64,000 nucleotides of DNA from Hippasteria phrygiana (GCA_037893225.1 JAZGUH010000362.1:597501-661500); one strand, 5' to 3'. Positions 1 through 12,153 are shown, counted from the stretch's first letter. Program-made: numbers and translations. Notes: generated by a model from the letters alone, not told the origin.

Positions 1-2097
1 CCCCCCCCCCCCCCAAATGGTGTTCTGGATCCGCCCTTGGTGTAAATTGCCCATAGGCAGGCCGTGCGACGTATCCGGAAGCCCATCGCGTGACCTTTAC
101 TTTCAGGCTCTATTGCCCGTGTAAAATTTCCAAAATCGCCTGAAATTGATTCTATTGTTAGCAATGTCAGATCCATTTTATAGAGTGATAAAAGCAAAAA
201 TATAGATATTCTCCTAATGCCGCTGCCGTTGCATGCTGTTGTACTGCCACCCCTACGTCTCATACTATTGGCATACGGACGCAGATATAGCCTAGCCCGG
301 TTTGCTTGTACTTGGCTGGCTAATTCTTTTTGCAGAGGAAGAGTGTGGGTTTTAATTAAAAGAATACACCCGGATAACAAGGACTATCTTGGCTCCAAGA
401 CGTCCTTGGCGGTGCGTGCAATGTATGTAGCCCGCACAGGTTGCTGTACAGCGCCCTCTACACACGCGTGTAGAGGGCGCTGTACAGTGCGCGCTATGAT
501 GCACGATACGAGACAGAGGGAACCCCCCCTCCCCCCTGTGTTGGTCATTGTGTTCCCGGAATCTCAGGAATTCTTTTCAGATGTCTAGGGGGATGTGTTA
601 GGTAACAATTATCTGGAGTGTGTATAGGGTATAGGGACAATCAGGGAATATCATTTACTTTTTGTTAGGGTGAAGGATACTGTGTTACTTTTTTCGATGC
701 ACAAAAGCTAGTCCTGGTATCTATTTATATAAGATAGTACATTGATTTCACGCCAATTCATTAAAAGTAAATTGTCGATTTCCGTACGGTACGCATTGGC
801 TTGGACCCCCCCCCCCGTACGCATGGTGTACGCAATGTCAACACCCCCAACCCCCCCCCCCCCCCCCCCCCCTTTGTGCGTATACGTACTTTATATGGAC
901 GGCCCCTATGATCCTCCGTGCAAAAAAATAGACACGACAGCGCGTCTAGTCCGCACGCGCTGCCGATCTATTCTTTTTATTCCATTCTTTTATCTTGCTC
1001 TTCACTTTGTGACGTATGTCCGGACAACAGAACTACTTTACAACGCGTAAGAACCTACTCGGTGGCTGTAAAAAGCCAACCAATTTTTTTTTCAGTGATC
1101 GTACAGTTCAGTCTGTAAAACAGTATCATCCTATAAATGTTCAATACTCGAGAAAAACAGCAACGGGTGACATGTTAGACTTATTTGTAAATACCCACAG
1201 TGAATAACAGTTTCGATTTACTTGAAAATTAACATAATGAAATACCAACTACAAGGTTGGAAATTGAGAAAGTTTTGATGTAGTTCCGAAAACTTCCTAT
1301 AATATGTCTACGCGCAGGGTCGCCAATAATGTAAACAAACTGCGATGAACTACATACAGAAGGCAGCGTTTTCTGGTACTGCGATTTCCGAAATAATATT
1401 GTGAATTTCGAAGCGAAAGTGCAAATTCTGACTGAGCGATTGGTATCAATTCAGAGAAGTCTGCATTAATTTGGTAAGTTGATTTTTCTGACACAACATT
1501 CGTAGTTTATAAGTAAACAAAACGTTGACAGTGCACTAGTGTCAGTATATACTATGTTATGTGTATGGGTCACATTAGCCCAGGTTGGACGACGTCTTCA
1601 TCGCATTTACGACGGAAAGTCCAATCTGGGCTAGGGGTCACATGTCATCATTGCATGCGTCCGTGCATGTTCATTAATTATGCGCATTAAATCGCAATGT
1701 TTCATTTCTTTCTTTTTCTTGCAAAACTGAGAAAATATTAATCTAATTTAGTTTGTTATTTATCAATTCAATGATCTAATTTTGTTCATCAAATTAGTAA
1801 AATAGGCCTACTTAATTTCCACATTGGTATGCACCGCATGCCATAACTCTTCTCGGGGTAAATGATTGGCCTAAATTTGCATATATTTTTTTTAATATTA
1901 TCATTTATTTCTGCTCTGAAACCGAAAATTCCTTAAAAAGTGCACACTGCACTGTATCTTGCGATCCCGAAGAAGGCCTGTGAACTGAAGACAAAGAAAT
2001 GTTCAGTTTTAGAAATTAGAGGTGGGAAGAAAACCCGAGAATGATAATCTGCAGAAAGCCACGGAATCGGGCACTCGGGGAAGTATGAAAACCCAAT
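1..2097. other. Repeat-rich intergenic DNA, no gene seen
   Basis: No exon with splice signals or protein similarity is recognisable. The stretch holds poly-C runs (1-14, 807-816, about 850-872), a 44 bp near-perfect palindrome (444-487) and a short inverted-repeat element around 1570-1634 (TAGCCCAG..TTGGAC against GTCCAA..CTGGGCTA). ORFs here are short, Cys/Pro/Arg-rich and not convincing. Confidence 0.6.
444..487. repeat. 44 bp near-perfect palindrome
   Basis: Two 20 bp arms, beginning CTGTACAGCGCCCTCTACAC and its reverse complement, surround a 4 nt centre (ACGC). There is no mismatch in the arms. It could be the remnant of a very short MITE whose whole length is terminal repeat, or a cruciform-forming site. 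No function can be assigned. Confidence 0.9.
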
Positions 2098-2588
2098 CCA
2101 GGGGCCAATTTCACGAATCTGCTAAGCATAAAAAAGAATTGCTGAGCATGAAAAGTTTCCCTCAGTAAAACCAGGATTACCAGCTAAATTTCCATGTGAT
2201 TGTTTGTGACTGGTATTCAGCTATTGTTTGCTTAGCATAAAAATCCCATGGCCTTTTTGGCTGGTAACTGGGGCCAATTTCATGAAGCTGTTAAGCACAA
2301 CAATTTGCTTAGCATGAAAATGCTTCCTTGATAAAAACTGGATTACCAACCAGATTTCCATGTATGGAATATTACTTTTGACTGGTATTCAGCTGTTGTT
2401 TGCTTAGCATGAACATTACATGGACTTTCGGCTGGTAACCTGTTTTTACTAAGCAAGACATTTTCATGCTAAGCAAATTTGTGTGCTTAACAGCTTCATG
2501 AAATTGGCCCCTGTTTTTACTAAGCAAGACTTTTTGGTGCTCAGCAAATTTTTGTGCTGAGCAGCTCCATGAAATTGGCCCCTGGTGT
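2098..2588. mobile_element. Dispersed repeat with CAGGGGCCAATTTCATGA ends, tandem/nested copies
   Basis: The block opens with CAGGGGCCAATTTCACGAA and closes with the reverse complement of nearly the same sequence (..CATGAAATTGGCCCCTG). Inside are several diverged units containing GCTAAGCA motifs in both orientations. This is the shape of a terminal-inverted-repeat element with internal copies. Related copies lie at 13015-14127 (interrupted), about 55398-55626 in a zinc-transporter intron, and as end fragments near 19565 and 42295. Confidence 0.75.
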
Positions 2589-2668
2589 TGGCCCAGGCAG
2601 GATTCGAACCTGGGTCACAGAGGTGGAAGACGAGAAAAGTACCACTCTAGGACCTATACTACGGGCCA
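2589..2668 (-). repeat. tRNA-like SINE head (family B, copy 1)
   Basis: Read on the minus strand, the sequence has a tRNA-like acceptor (GGCCC.. against ..GGGCC), an A-box-like segment and a T-arm with GGTTCGAATCC. Mismatches in the stems argue against a working tRNA. A relative with the same internal segment (CTCGCCTTCCA..CTGTGACC) lies at 42310-42379. Both copies sit against the CATGAAATTGGCCCCTG repeat end. They look like a tRNA-derived SINE family, not tRNA genes. Confidence 0.65.
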
Positions 2669-3224
2669 AACTACTGACAAATATTATTATGAAATTCCCA
2701 AGATGTGCAGCGCCTACTCCTAAAATACTCGGAAACATCCAGCATTGGGTAGTCAGAACAGGAAGTGACAAAAAGGAAATGTGCTTTTTCCGCAAAGCTG
2801 TTTAAAATACTGCACATACAGGTTCCTTTGTTGCAGGAAATGGTTAATAAAACATTGCAGTATCGTCGGAAAATGCATGCAGACAAGCAACGCTGCTGTG
2901 GTGGCTAATCCTTGGCTTGTGAAATGTCTATTAATATCCTTGCAGAATCCTGAATGGCTAGAATGCACGAGATGAGTCACACCAGCGAGTCTAGTACAGC
3001 TAACAACCAGGCTACCGGCACCAAGCATGCCGGGGCTTTCACGCATGCCGGGGCTGTCAAGCAAACGCCGGCTGATAAGTGAGAGCATTTTTCTTTAGAA
3101 TTATTTTTCCCGTTTTTGTCCCCAAAATTCCATCAAAAATTCTCAATCATGGAAATTTCTCCCAGTCAGTCTGTTTTGCAAGTTGAAATCAATTTGGTGG
3201 GCCATATACTGTAAAGCGCAAACA

Positions 3225-3545
3225 TCCAATATGATCACAGTGCTCAAGGCGCTACATTATTACCCCTGCTCATCAGGCCTATTAATCATTCCTAACAAAT
3301 CTCAGCTCCCTGGGGAGTAATACAGCCCCGGCTGCAAGCGCAAATGGGCTAATCAAACACATAACCGTCACCGATGACCTCACAGGTACCCATTTACTCC
3401 TGGGTGGAGAGAAGCAACCTATGACAAAGTGTCTTGCTCAAGGACACAAGCACCATGACTCCTGCTGAACTCGAACCTACGAATCTGTAGTATCACTAAG
3501 ATATTGAGTCCGGTACGCTCAAGTTTGTTACCAGTCATATACCAC
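3225..3545 (-). repeat. SINE-like dispersed repeat (family D, copy 1)
   Basis: The segment contains TGTCTTGCTCAAGGACACAAGCACCATGACTCC-type sequence, followed by a CGAACCTACGAATCT box that resembles the T-arm of a minus-strand tRNA-related SINE. A shorter related piece (AAGCACCATGACGCTACATGACTCGAACCC) is at about 29303-29398. Assignment to a SINE class is from this shared pattern; a library search was not possible. Confidence 0.55.
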
Positions 3546-3648
3546 ACCATTGGCCTTTCAGAAAACCTCACTTAATATCAACATTAAAACAAAATATATT
3601 AAAACTGTATTAAAAATTATTTGCAATAACTTGAAAATTTGTCTTCAG

Positions 3649-6600
3649 GAAAATGAAGAAGAAGCCAATGTGTGGGTTGCGGTGGGCCATCCGGGCTATC
3701 TTCAGACCCAAGGAGAAGAATGTCCCCGTTCCATCTCCAACCGGGAGCAGAGTACCAAGCTCTGAAATCACGCCGGCAAGGTTGGTCAAAAGAAGTCTGG
3801 TTTAACATACTGAAAAAGTGAGGCGGATGACACAATAATAGTAGGGGGTGGTAAACTCCAAGGTCAAAATTTGAAGACGTCCATTTGGGAAATGATTAAC
3901 ACTATCAATACAAGCATTTCGACACCAAAAGTAATGCTGTATCTCTTAAATAACCCCCCCACCCCTTGAAATTCAAAATTAATGCCAAAAACACCCAAAA
4001 CTGCTACAAATGGAAACATTTGAGTCACAGTGGCATGTAGAAAACTTAGGAGGATGCCAGCTTGTCAAGGCTTTGCTGGAATTTCTCATATTCCAGTAAT
4101 GTTCGGTCAAGGGGCTAAACAAGTCATTCATATTTAGCACTTTAATACCGACTTTGTAATAGGGATTTCGTATAATACAGATTTCGTATAATACAGATTT
4201 GTTTTTTGGCCGGGGTGGGGGGTTATTTTCATGCTAGATACCCACTTCCTGTGCAAAATATCTCCCAAATGACCCAATGCATCACCCCTGAAGTGGACGT
4301 AATCATATTCCAAAATTTTGGTTTTCATCCCTATTATCACCCGATACTAACTATAACTCTTTTAAACCCTCTCACCTCACTTCTTACTAAGAAAAATTCT
4401 AACTAGGAAAATAAAATGAGGAATTGATGAACTGTAGTAAGTTAATCATTGCTAGTTAAAGGTATGGTATAGCATTGTTGGAGCAGACAGCATAGTTGCA
4501 GGCAGTGCTCATACTTTGTGCGACAGGGTCATTCCATAAATTTGGGGTCCAAAAGTGCGACATTTTTTTGTAGTGTCCCCGTTACACCTGACCTGTGTAA
4601 TTTCCCACCAAGTATCAATAAAATTAACTTCACACTATTTTTTTTTCTTGTTTGGCAGGTACTTTGCTTTACATAATCACTCTTCCAGATAGAAGGCATT
4701 AAAGAATGTGTCCTGAATTACAAAATATTATACATGTCACTATATAACAGGGACGCCAAAAATGTCCCACTTTTGGACTCCAAATGTATGGAATGACCCA
4801 AACACATGGAACAACAAACCTGTGAAAGTTTGAACTCAATCCGTGATCCGAGTCGTACGAAAATAGTGTAATGTCAATTTCTTTTACCAACCTTTTGAGT
4901 GTTGAAATTGAAATGAGCCATAGCATATTTTATTAGAGGTCTTCTGATAGAATTTTCTCAAAGATGACGGCATTTCGGACGGAAGTCTTTCTCAGCAAGA
5001 TCGGTACTGGTACCATCTTTTGAACAGTAATCCCTCAGATTGGAAATATTATGATTTGGTTTTTGGTCATCACCAAAGCTGTGATCATACCTTTAACCAT
5101 TGTTGAGTTAACATAATGCCATACACTTGAATACCAAAAAGTACATAGGAATGCCTATATGCTACAACCATTAGCTTTTAGTCATGTGTGTGTGTGTGTG
5201 TGTACATTTTCATGAGTACAGAAAATGTCCTCAAGAATGAGAAGGATTATTCATGACTAAACTTGTGAGTACCTCAACAGTGGAGATTATATACCTAGTA
5301 CCTACATTGACAGGCAGCAGACTGGGATGGTTTTTGTGTGTTTTATTTTCTCAAAAACTAATGTGGGAGACCACCAACACAGGGCAAGATAGCTCAGTTG
5401 GCAGAGCACCGGAACGGTATTCCGGAGGTCGCACGTTCAAATCCCACTCCTGCCAGTTTTCTTTGTTCACTTTGTCTTTGTTCAGATTTTTTTACCTGAA
5501 CATTTATCACTTAAATCTGTATTACTGTTCTATATTTTAACAGACTGGAGAAAGAGGTGGATGAGGAGGTGCCCATAGCAACCAAGACTGATGGTGGAAG
5601 TCCCTCAGCCTCATCCGAATGTTCTTCCCCATCCTCCTCCTCCACAACCCCTTCATCCTCCAAGTCTCTAGAGACGAGCGTGCTTTCATCAGCCCCTACC
5701 CCAAGGATCCCATCATCCCCTGAGAAATCATCTTCTGTTCCGGATGCAAGGGCAGCTTGTCGCCCAACTAAGTCTCCATCCTCTGACAAGACACCCAGGA
5801 AGTCTAGTTTCTACATCTACAACGGGCGGTCTTCGTACCGTGGAAGCCGTCTCTATCAATGCGGTGATTTAGAGCCAGAGATAGACATCCTGGGTCAGTG
5901 GGTCGAGCTTGGGGCTGGCGAGACGGGAACCACACGTCTTGTCCGCATCCCCTCAGACGGAGGCAAGCTTGCCGCCGCAAAGATCATCCAAGGCGATAAC
6001 GCGCAGGCAAAATTCCACAAGGAGGTCGACGCCTTCCATATCGTGGGTGGCCATCCCTCCTTCCCACAGCTGATCGGAGTGGTGGAGCAGTCTCCACTCC
6101 GCTGCATCCTCCAAGAGTTCATCGGCAACAATTTCATCCCGGAGAACATCACCCTCGAGGATGTCCTGATGGGGAGCGACAAGATCGACGCTGCCGAGAT
6201 TCCTCAGAATGACTGGCTTCAGATTGCTCGGGATGTCGCCGATGGGATACTCCACCTGCACAGGCTGGACTACCTCCACCTCAACATCAAACCGGAGAAC
6301 ATCCTACTCCATGCAACTGATGGCAGCAGGAGTGGATGGAGGGCCAAGATTTGTGATTTGGGCGACTGCACCTTTGCGAGGCTTGCTCCCAAGATCCACT
6401 CCACCCCCGAGATCAGAGCTGCTGCGCAGGAAATCTCTAAGCCCTTCACTGCCCCAGAAGTCCTGAGCGACGAGACCCCATACACGATGGCTGCCGATGT
6501 CTACGCCCTCGGGAGGGTACTCTGTAACATCGGGAAGATGACCAAGATTAACTCGCTCCAGCACATCGGCAAGAAGTGTTCACGCAGGAAGGCCGTCAAG

Positions 6601-6657
6601 CGTCCCGATATGGAAAGGGTGTGCAGAATGCTTAGCTATCAGGCAGTGATATCATAA
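3649..6657 (+). CDS. Two-exon protein-kinase-like gene, probable pseudokinase (413 aa)
   Basis: Coding exons are 3653-3780 and 5544-6657 (stop TAA). The first exon opens after a TTCAG acceptor (AG 3647-3648) four bases before the ATG, so a non-coding 5' exon probably lies upstream. Donor GT is at 3781 and acceptor AG at 5542-5543. The phase-2 junction rebuilds an Arg codon and keeps one frame, which is strong evidence for the model. The protein has a basic N-terminus, a Ser/Pro-rich linker (about 55-125) and a kinase fold from about 160 to 405. Visible motifs are a glycine loop GAGETG (166-171), the VAIK-like AAAK (Lys189), HLNIKPEN (288-295) in place of HRDxKxxN, DLG (Asp314) for DFG, APE (346-348) and DVYALG (361-366). 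Asn290 replaces the catalytic-base Asp, so phosphotransfer is probably lost or very weak. Nucleotide and metal ligands look kept. The family within the kinome is not recognised. The intron carries a tRNA-derived SINE at 5383-5455. Confidence 0.88.
5383..5455 (+). repeat. tRNA-Thr(GGT)-like SINE, family A copy 1
   Basis: A 73 nt cloverleaf is visible: acceptor GGCAAGA against TCCTGCC with one A-C mismatch, D-arm GCTCAGTTGGCAGAGC, anticodon stem CCGGA/TCCGG with loop ACGGTAT (anticodon GGT), and T-loop TTCAAAT. Similar 5' flank (GGGAGACC.CCAACA.A) and 3' flank (GTTTTCTTTGTTCAC) recur at the other two copies. That makes it a dispersed SINE rather than an independent tRNA gene. It lies in the kinase gene's intron. 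Confidence 0.75.
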
Positions 6658-8323
6658 ACATTGCAATCACAGGGTCCGTAACTCGTGTCACAAAAATGAC
6701 ATGGTAGAGTATCTACCTGTATAATTTGAGGAAAGAAGCTGGTGCTTTATGTACGCAGACAACACAAATTAAACTTTGGCCTAACTTTGTGGCACCTTGT
6801 TCGAGTCAAGCCTGAAATCTTGCCAACTGTTTTTAGAAAGCGACTCCCATATAAAATTAGAATCTAATACGGCATATTGTATTGGAGGGAATTATCACAT
6901 TGTGTGATATCTTTACATCGATGCCAAATTCAGGACTTTGATCCATTGCAATAAGCATGTTTGGGCAATGCCCGACTAAAATTATGCGGAAATACTCAAA
7001 AAATATCGCAGGAAAATCTAGAATACGTGTATAGCCCTTATGCAGGGGGGTGAGATTGGCCAAAAATGAAAAATCCATAAAAAAATCCACGAGGACCCCA
7101 GATCAACATATAGTTTGTATTTGCCTAAAGGCACCCCCTTAAAATATCCGTGTTTATTGGTCTATATCCACTTTTACAGGTAAAAACACTTTTAGGACAA
7201 CACCTCAGGAATTCCAGATTGCAAAAGAGATTCTTTAAAAATTCTGAAATCCCGACATAAAATCCTGAAATCGGGAAAAATCCTGACAAATCTCACCCCT
7301 GCTTATATGAAGCGGCCATCTTTGAGGTATATTTTTGTCATTCAAATTCTCTAACAATGTAAGCGCAAAAGGTCTGCCCATGCCTGTCCAATGGTAACAA
7401 AGATATTGGCCACGGAGATGGCCACTATACATAAGGTCCATATAGGAATTTATAGATGCCAATTAATGTTAATTTAAGGGAGTTTAAAATGTATTTCTAC
7501 CCAAAATCTCACTGCTGAGTAAATCTTTTGTATTCAGAGATTGAGGAAAACACTTTGCATAACAAATAAATTGTAACAAATTGATCATGAAAGCAATGTC
7601 AAAATCCTTCGGAGCGGGAAAAGACTTCTATAAAGCAAACATTTCAAAGTTTCTCAAGAAAATTTTAAGCATTTTGTAAATAATATATATTTATTTATAT
7701 TTTACTGCATACAAGTGCAGTGTGCACTAGGGTATGCTAGTGAAGATCATTTGTCATTTGCAGGTCAAAGAACTTTGAATTTCAGAATAAAATAAATACT
7801 AATGAAAACATTATGAATGAAATTGTGTAATCCTAATTGGCTACATGCCAATGCCATCTTCATCTTTTATTTTTATATCAAAAAACAATAAAAACTCATG
7901 TTTTCTAAAAAAAATTGACAACTTGATTGACAACTTGAAATGCGTGCACAAATTTATATGTTCTAAATTATAATAAAAATCTTACGAATAGTTGATAAAA
8001 ACCTTCAGGATTTTTAGAGAAAGAAAACTCCAATAAAACTGAATCACATCTTTCTACAAATAGAGTTGAACAAAGAAATAAAGGCAAAATGACCGCTCAC
8101 AGATCACTTTTTGAAAATATTCCTTCACTATTTACAAATCCAGGGATCATGTATCAACTATAAAAGTCAAGTTTTCATAAACTTGTGTCATAACCGGAAA
8201 ACAAAAATCTGCTGTAAATAAATATTTATTTTTATATGAAAGTAATAAAAAATTTCAAAACTCAATTATACAAAAGTTGCATTATTGTTTCGTTTATTGT
8301 GTCGTTTATTGTGTCTTGTATTA
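6658..8323. other. 3' flank of kinase-like gene; AT-rich, no second gene
   Basis: This AT-rich stretch follows the kinase-like stop codon and should include its 3' UTR. AATAAA-type hexamers occur near 7565 and 7784, but no cleavage site can be fixed from sequence alone. No conserved ORF or clear inverted-repeat element was found here. Confidence 0.5.
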
Positions 8324-8327
8324 TTAA

Positions 8328-8754
8328 AGGTAATACACAACATACGCTTTTGCTGTAATTTTCAGAAATGAATGGATTTGGGGGTTAGTATTTTATAGCA
8401 AATACTGCAACACCGACCTGTTTAAAGTTTTGTGTGCATAGATGCTGGGAAAACAAAGAGATAGAAAATGCTGTTCTTGTAGTCTGGTTCCCTGACCCTA
8501 CTTCAGACAAAACGGAACTATTTATAGATGTGAGGGAATTATCAGGTCAGGGAACTAGGCTATTTCCAACGATGGTCGGCTGACCATCACTGGAAATTGA
8601 TACAAAAATTGTCATTTTCAAGAAAATTTTCTTGAAAATGACGGCACATGATTTTACAGGATGCTTGACAGACTATTACTTACAGTCAAGTAAGGTATTT
8701 CATCATAATTCAGTAGTTTTGTTTTTTGATGTTTGCAAATGCTGTATATTACCT
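8328..8754 (+). mobile_element. TTAA-flanked MITE, family AGGTAGTATAC, copy 1
   Basis: The 5' end is TTAA (8324-8327) followed by AGGTAATACACAA. The 3' end is ..ATATTACCT followed by a decayed target. The interior (TTTTCAGAAATGAATGGATTTGGGGGTTAGTATTTTATAG..GACGGCACATGATTTTACAGGATGC..) recurs at 12829, 24480, 26898, 32562, 39700, 47067, 49236 and 53129. There is no transposase ORF. The TTAA flanks plus short inverted ends suggest mobilisation by a piggyBac-type transposase (inference). Confidence 0.8.
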
Positions 8755-9127
8755 TGAAAACCGACCGAAGTACGAAGCTCTATGGCCAGCTGGGAATTCA
8801 CAGTCGTCTCGTGTACTGGACTCAAAATCCCAGCGATACAAAAAAAGTGTGTGCCCGCTAAATATAGACTTCAAGTTGAGACAAGAAAAATTCATTTCCA
8901 ATAATGATGCTAGGTGCATTGATGAACTTTAATATCAAAGAAGAATAATAATTTATAATTTCATAAAATGTGATTCTATAATTTACATAGCATATAATGT
9001 TCTAACAATACAGTTATCCAGCATTTACAATACATAAAAAAAACAAAAATCTTAAAACTTAATTTTTGGTAAAAAGGCATTCACAAGGAACATGCAGCGC
9101 TGTGCATGCTCTTCCTGCTTTCTTTAA

Positions 9128-9616
9128 CCCTAAACCCTTCTAAATCCAACAAAATCCAACAATGGTAAAAAGCGGTTGTAATTTGTTGGATTTAGCAATC
9201 AACACAAACTGCAGGGTGTATTGGATTTTGTCATATTTAGCAACGTGAAAGCTAAATATACCTATTGGATTTTGTCGTATTCAGCAACGTGGAAGCTAAA
9301 TATACCTATTGGATTTTGTCGTATTTAGCAACGTGGAAGCTAAATATAAATTTAGGAGGACGGAAGCTGACTTCGAGTAAAATTTCAGTTGGATTTTGTT
9401 GGATTTGACAGGGCTCACCATACAAACAAAAACACCTGTTGTATTTTGTTGGATTCAGCATAGCCAAAGGCTGGTGTGTAGGTGGTACACTGCAGAATCC
9501 AACAAAATTTGCTGTTGGATTTGGTAGGCTTCTCATTTCAGTTTTGTTGGAAATTGTAGGATCTAGCAGGGTCATATACATGTATGAAAAGCACTGAAGG
9601 GGAGAGGGGGTTAGGG
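9128..9616. mobile_element. TTAA-CCCTAA element with internal GGATTTTGTTGG repeats
   Basis: TTAA at 9124-9127 is followed by CCCTAAACCC. The other end is GGGGGTTAGGG followed by TTAA (9617-9620). The interior is made of diverged units built from TTGGATTTTGTTGGATTTAGCA, in both orientations. The design matches 25649-26009 and 28154-28475, which have the same ends but a different array unit. It has no coding capacity. Confidence 0.75.
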
Positions 9617-9620
9617 TTAA

Positions 9621-9778
9621 TACAGCAACTGAAAAATACAATAGTAGTAGGCCTATAGTACAGATTACATCTTTGGGTATAGAAGATAACTTACAAATGC
9701 TATTACACATTAATAGTACACCGAATGGCATGTGCTTGCAGCATTCTAAAATAGTTATTGGTAACAAAGAACCCCCCC

Positions 9779-9811
<33 letters not shown>

Positions 9812-11046
9812 AGTAATTAATTAATAAATAAAAAAATAAAAATAAACAAAAAATAAACAAACAAAAATAATTTAAAAATATTTTTTAAAAATGCTGGCCC
9901 CTATATTTTTTTGGGGCATGTATGAACAAATTATTAATTAGAAAGGAGTGAGGAACAGTTGTGAACTTGCTTGCAAAGAGCTTGATGAAACAAAATGCCC
10001 ATGCAGCATGGGTCACAAAAAAACAAAAACCCAAACATTATATTAAAAATCCTGCCGATATCCTTTATATGAGTTTGATAGTTTCTGTAATAGAAGCTGA
10101 TGAGTCACGATTTCATAGTTATACACTTAAAAAAGAGAACATACACAAAATATCAGGAAAAAATTCATTTGCTATTAACCCTCCCTCTCTCGGTGCCAAA
10201 ATGGAGCAAACTACCCTGCCTTTCAGGTTGAAACACACAAGCTGTTGGAGAGGAAGGGCTTAGGTGTTTTTTGATAGGTTATGATAGTTATAACAGTAAG
10301 AGGGTTTTCAATATTGTATTACTATTAGGGTTTGTTTTTACTTATTTTTCGATTTAAAATTGTGAATATTTACAGACACGCGGCAAAGACGCATGCAGCA
10401 CTACTGCCACGCATGTGCAATGACGCAAACCCTTACATCATGGCCGCACCCAGGGCGGCTTCAAAGCATCTGCTTAAAGAGATATAGCGAGAGACAGTTA
10501 ATTTAGCTCCATGGTTTAAAGCCAGTTTGTTTGCAAACTGACATCACACTTCGGCACTCTACACCAGAGATGTATTCGAGTCCATCACAAGTTCCTGCAA
10601 GTCCCTGCAAGTCCATCACAAGCCCTCCAGTCCTAATCCCAATCACAAGCTATTCAAATGAGCTGTGACAAAGGCATTCCTTTGTCATTGTTCATCCAGT
10701 TACTTGTGACTGGCTTTATGAAAGGACTTGTTGCAGGGACTCAGTACAACTTTGCTCTACACTTTAGCCCTTGGTCATCAAATGACTAATATTCTGGATA
10801 GCAATTAAGAAAATATGATCATGATTAGGGATTGCTATAAAAAAGACTAGTGATTGATACAAAAAAAGGAAATCGTAGATATTCTTTATTGACAACTACT
10901 AAAAACAAAAATTTCAACTTGTAATTACCTCAGTCATAGTCACATTCTATTGCCTTTTACATGTATACAATAAAATTCAATGATATACAAAAATATAAAT
11001 TTTCTTAGAATAAATTTAGTACTTTTTAGCCAAACAATTCCACGTA
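9621..11046. other. Intergenic, A-rich tract and unassigned repeats
   Basis: The stretch contains a poly-A/T tract of about 30 bases (9780-9808), AT-rich sequence, and a region around 10550-10770 with weakly inverted sequence (GAGATGTATTCGAGTCC.. against ..GGACT..AGTACAACTTTGCTC). A 100-codon ORF at 9961-10263 has low-complexity composition and no recognisable domain, so it is not called a gene. Confidence 0.5.
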
Positions 11047-11656
11047 AGGTGTCCGAATTAGCAGCTATGAGCAAGTTCGGGTGCTGCTGACCTGGTCCCT
11101 TTTGTCAATTTGCGATTTAAATCACGCATGCATGGTCTGTTTTTCACTCGAACGAGTCTAGTCGATCGACGACGTCAAATCCACGCATATAGCAACAACA
11201 AACTGCAAAGAACACCATCTACCAGTTGTTTACGAAGCAAATGTTGACACGCGTCATTTTTATTTTCTATTATTTATTTCCATTGTTTTTTTCTACTTAA
11301 CTTTAGTGCAATAAATAATTCATTATCTTATTGCAAAGAGTTATTATCATTGGACAAAAACCAACAATTTATCGTTTTCCTCCATCTTGAAACCGTGACG
11401 TAACTCGCGAATTTGACTAGAGAAACCATGGTCCGGGGCTAGGTTGATCCAGTTGCACTAGCTAGTCAAACCACGCAGCGTTCGAGTGACATCTAGATTG
11501 ACTATGGTTAAGTCTAGTCGACTCTAGTCACCCAACCGAACTTGCTCTATGGCTACGGCTATGGCGATTGCTAAGGGTTGCCATACTAAGCAACCACTCA
11601 GCTAAGCAACCCCTAGTCATAGTCGCAGTCACCAATTCGGACGCGGCCCAAAATAA
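11046..11656. mobile_element. Nested MITE pair: GTGTCCGAATTAGC host split by a GAGCAAGTTCGG element
   Basis: The outer element starts GTGTCCGAATTAGCAGCTAT and ends CACCAATTCGGACGCGGCC. A second element opens inside it (GAGCAAGTTCGGGTG at about 11071) and closes with CAACCGAACTTGCTC at about 11547, followed by TATGGCTACGG. TAT flanks the inner element on both sides. The host sequence rejoins as ..AGCTATGGCTACGGC.., matching the solo outer-family copy at 52612-52746. Insertion order is therefore readable: the GAGCAAGTTCG element came second. Confidence 0.75.
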
Positions 11657-11665
11657 AACAATTTA

Positions 11666-12153
11666 GAGCAAGTTCGATCAAGGACTATTGTTAACCATAG
11701 TATCACTAACTCTGATCGAACGCACGCTAGTCGACGATGGTTGGACTAGTCTAGTCGACGATTCGCGACCAGCCTACCGAGGTTGGTTGCATCGCTGGTT
11801 ACCAATAGCCGTTTTAATAGCACAGTGCAGAGAGGACCAGTTATCAGAAAAATGGCGAAAAAAACCGTAAATATTCAGCAGCAGTGAACGATCGTTTTTT
11901 GTTACTTGGTCTTTCTTTGAACATGTTGAAATAATGCACACGTTACCACTTGTGACATTGTTGATATACTGAGCAAATATCGTCCGTCTCGCTATCAGCT
12001 ATGAACTCGTCCAAAAACGTAAACAAACTAGCCGCCCTGACATGACAATAGTTCGACTAGAGTCGTTCGCACTTCAACTTCAGTGCTCATGCGCTACGTA
12101 CGTCACGAACCAACCACTAGTTAACCATTGGTCCTTGATCGAACTTGCTCTTA
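11666..12153. mobile_element. MITE of the GAGCAAGTTCGATCAAGGAC family
   Basis: Long inverted ends, GAGCAAGTTCGATCAAGGAC and its reverse complement, bound about 490 bp, with TTA on both flanks (3 bp duplication). A 5' fragment of the family is at about 41978-42120, and a relative is nested in the element just upstream. A 3 bp TTA/TAT target fits PIF/Harbinger-type elements, but that assignment is inference. Confidence 0.75.

Noticed and set aside
5383..5455. Functional tRNA-Thr gene (also 12414-12486 and 31446-31518)
   Set aside because: Extended flanks are shared between copies and stems carry mismatches, so a SINE origin is more likely. Function cannot be fully excluded without a covariance-model score.
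5953..6564. Several antisense frames over the kinase exon
   Set aside because: They are shadows of a GC-rich coding exon; the sense frame has kinase motifs and a matched splice junction.
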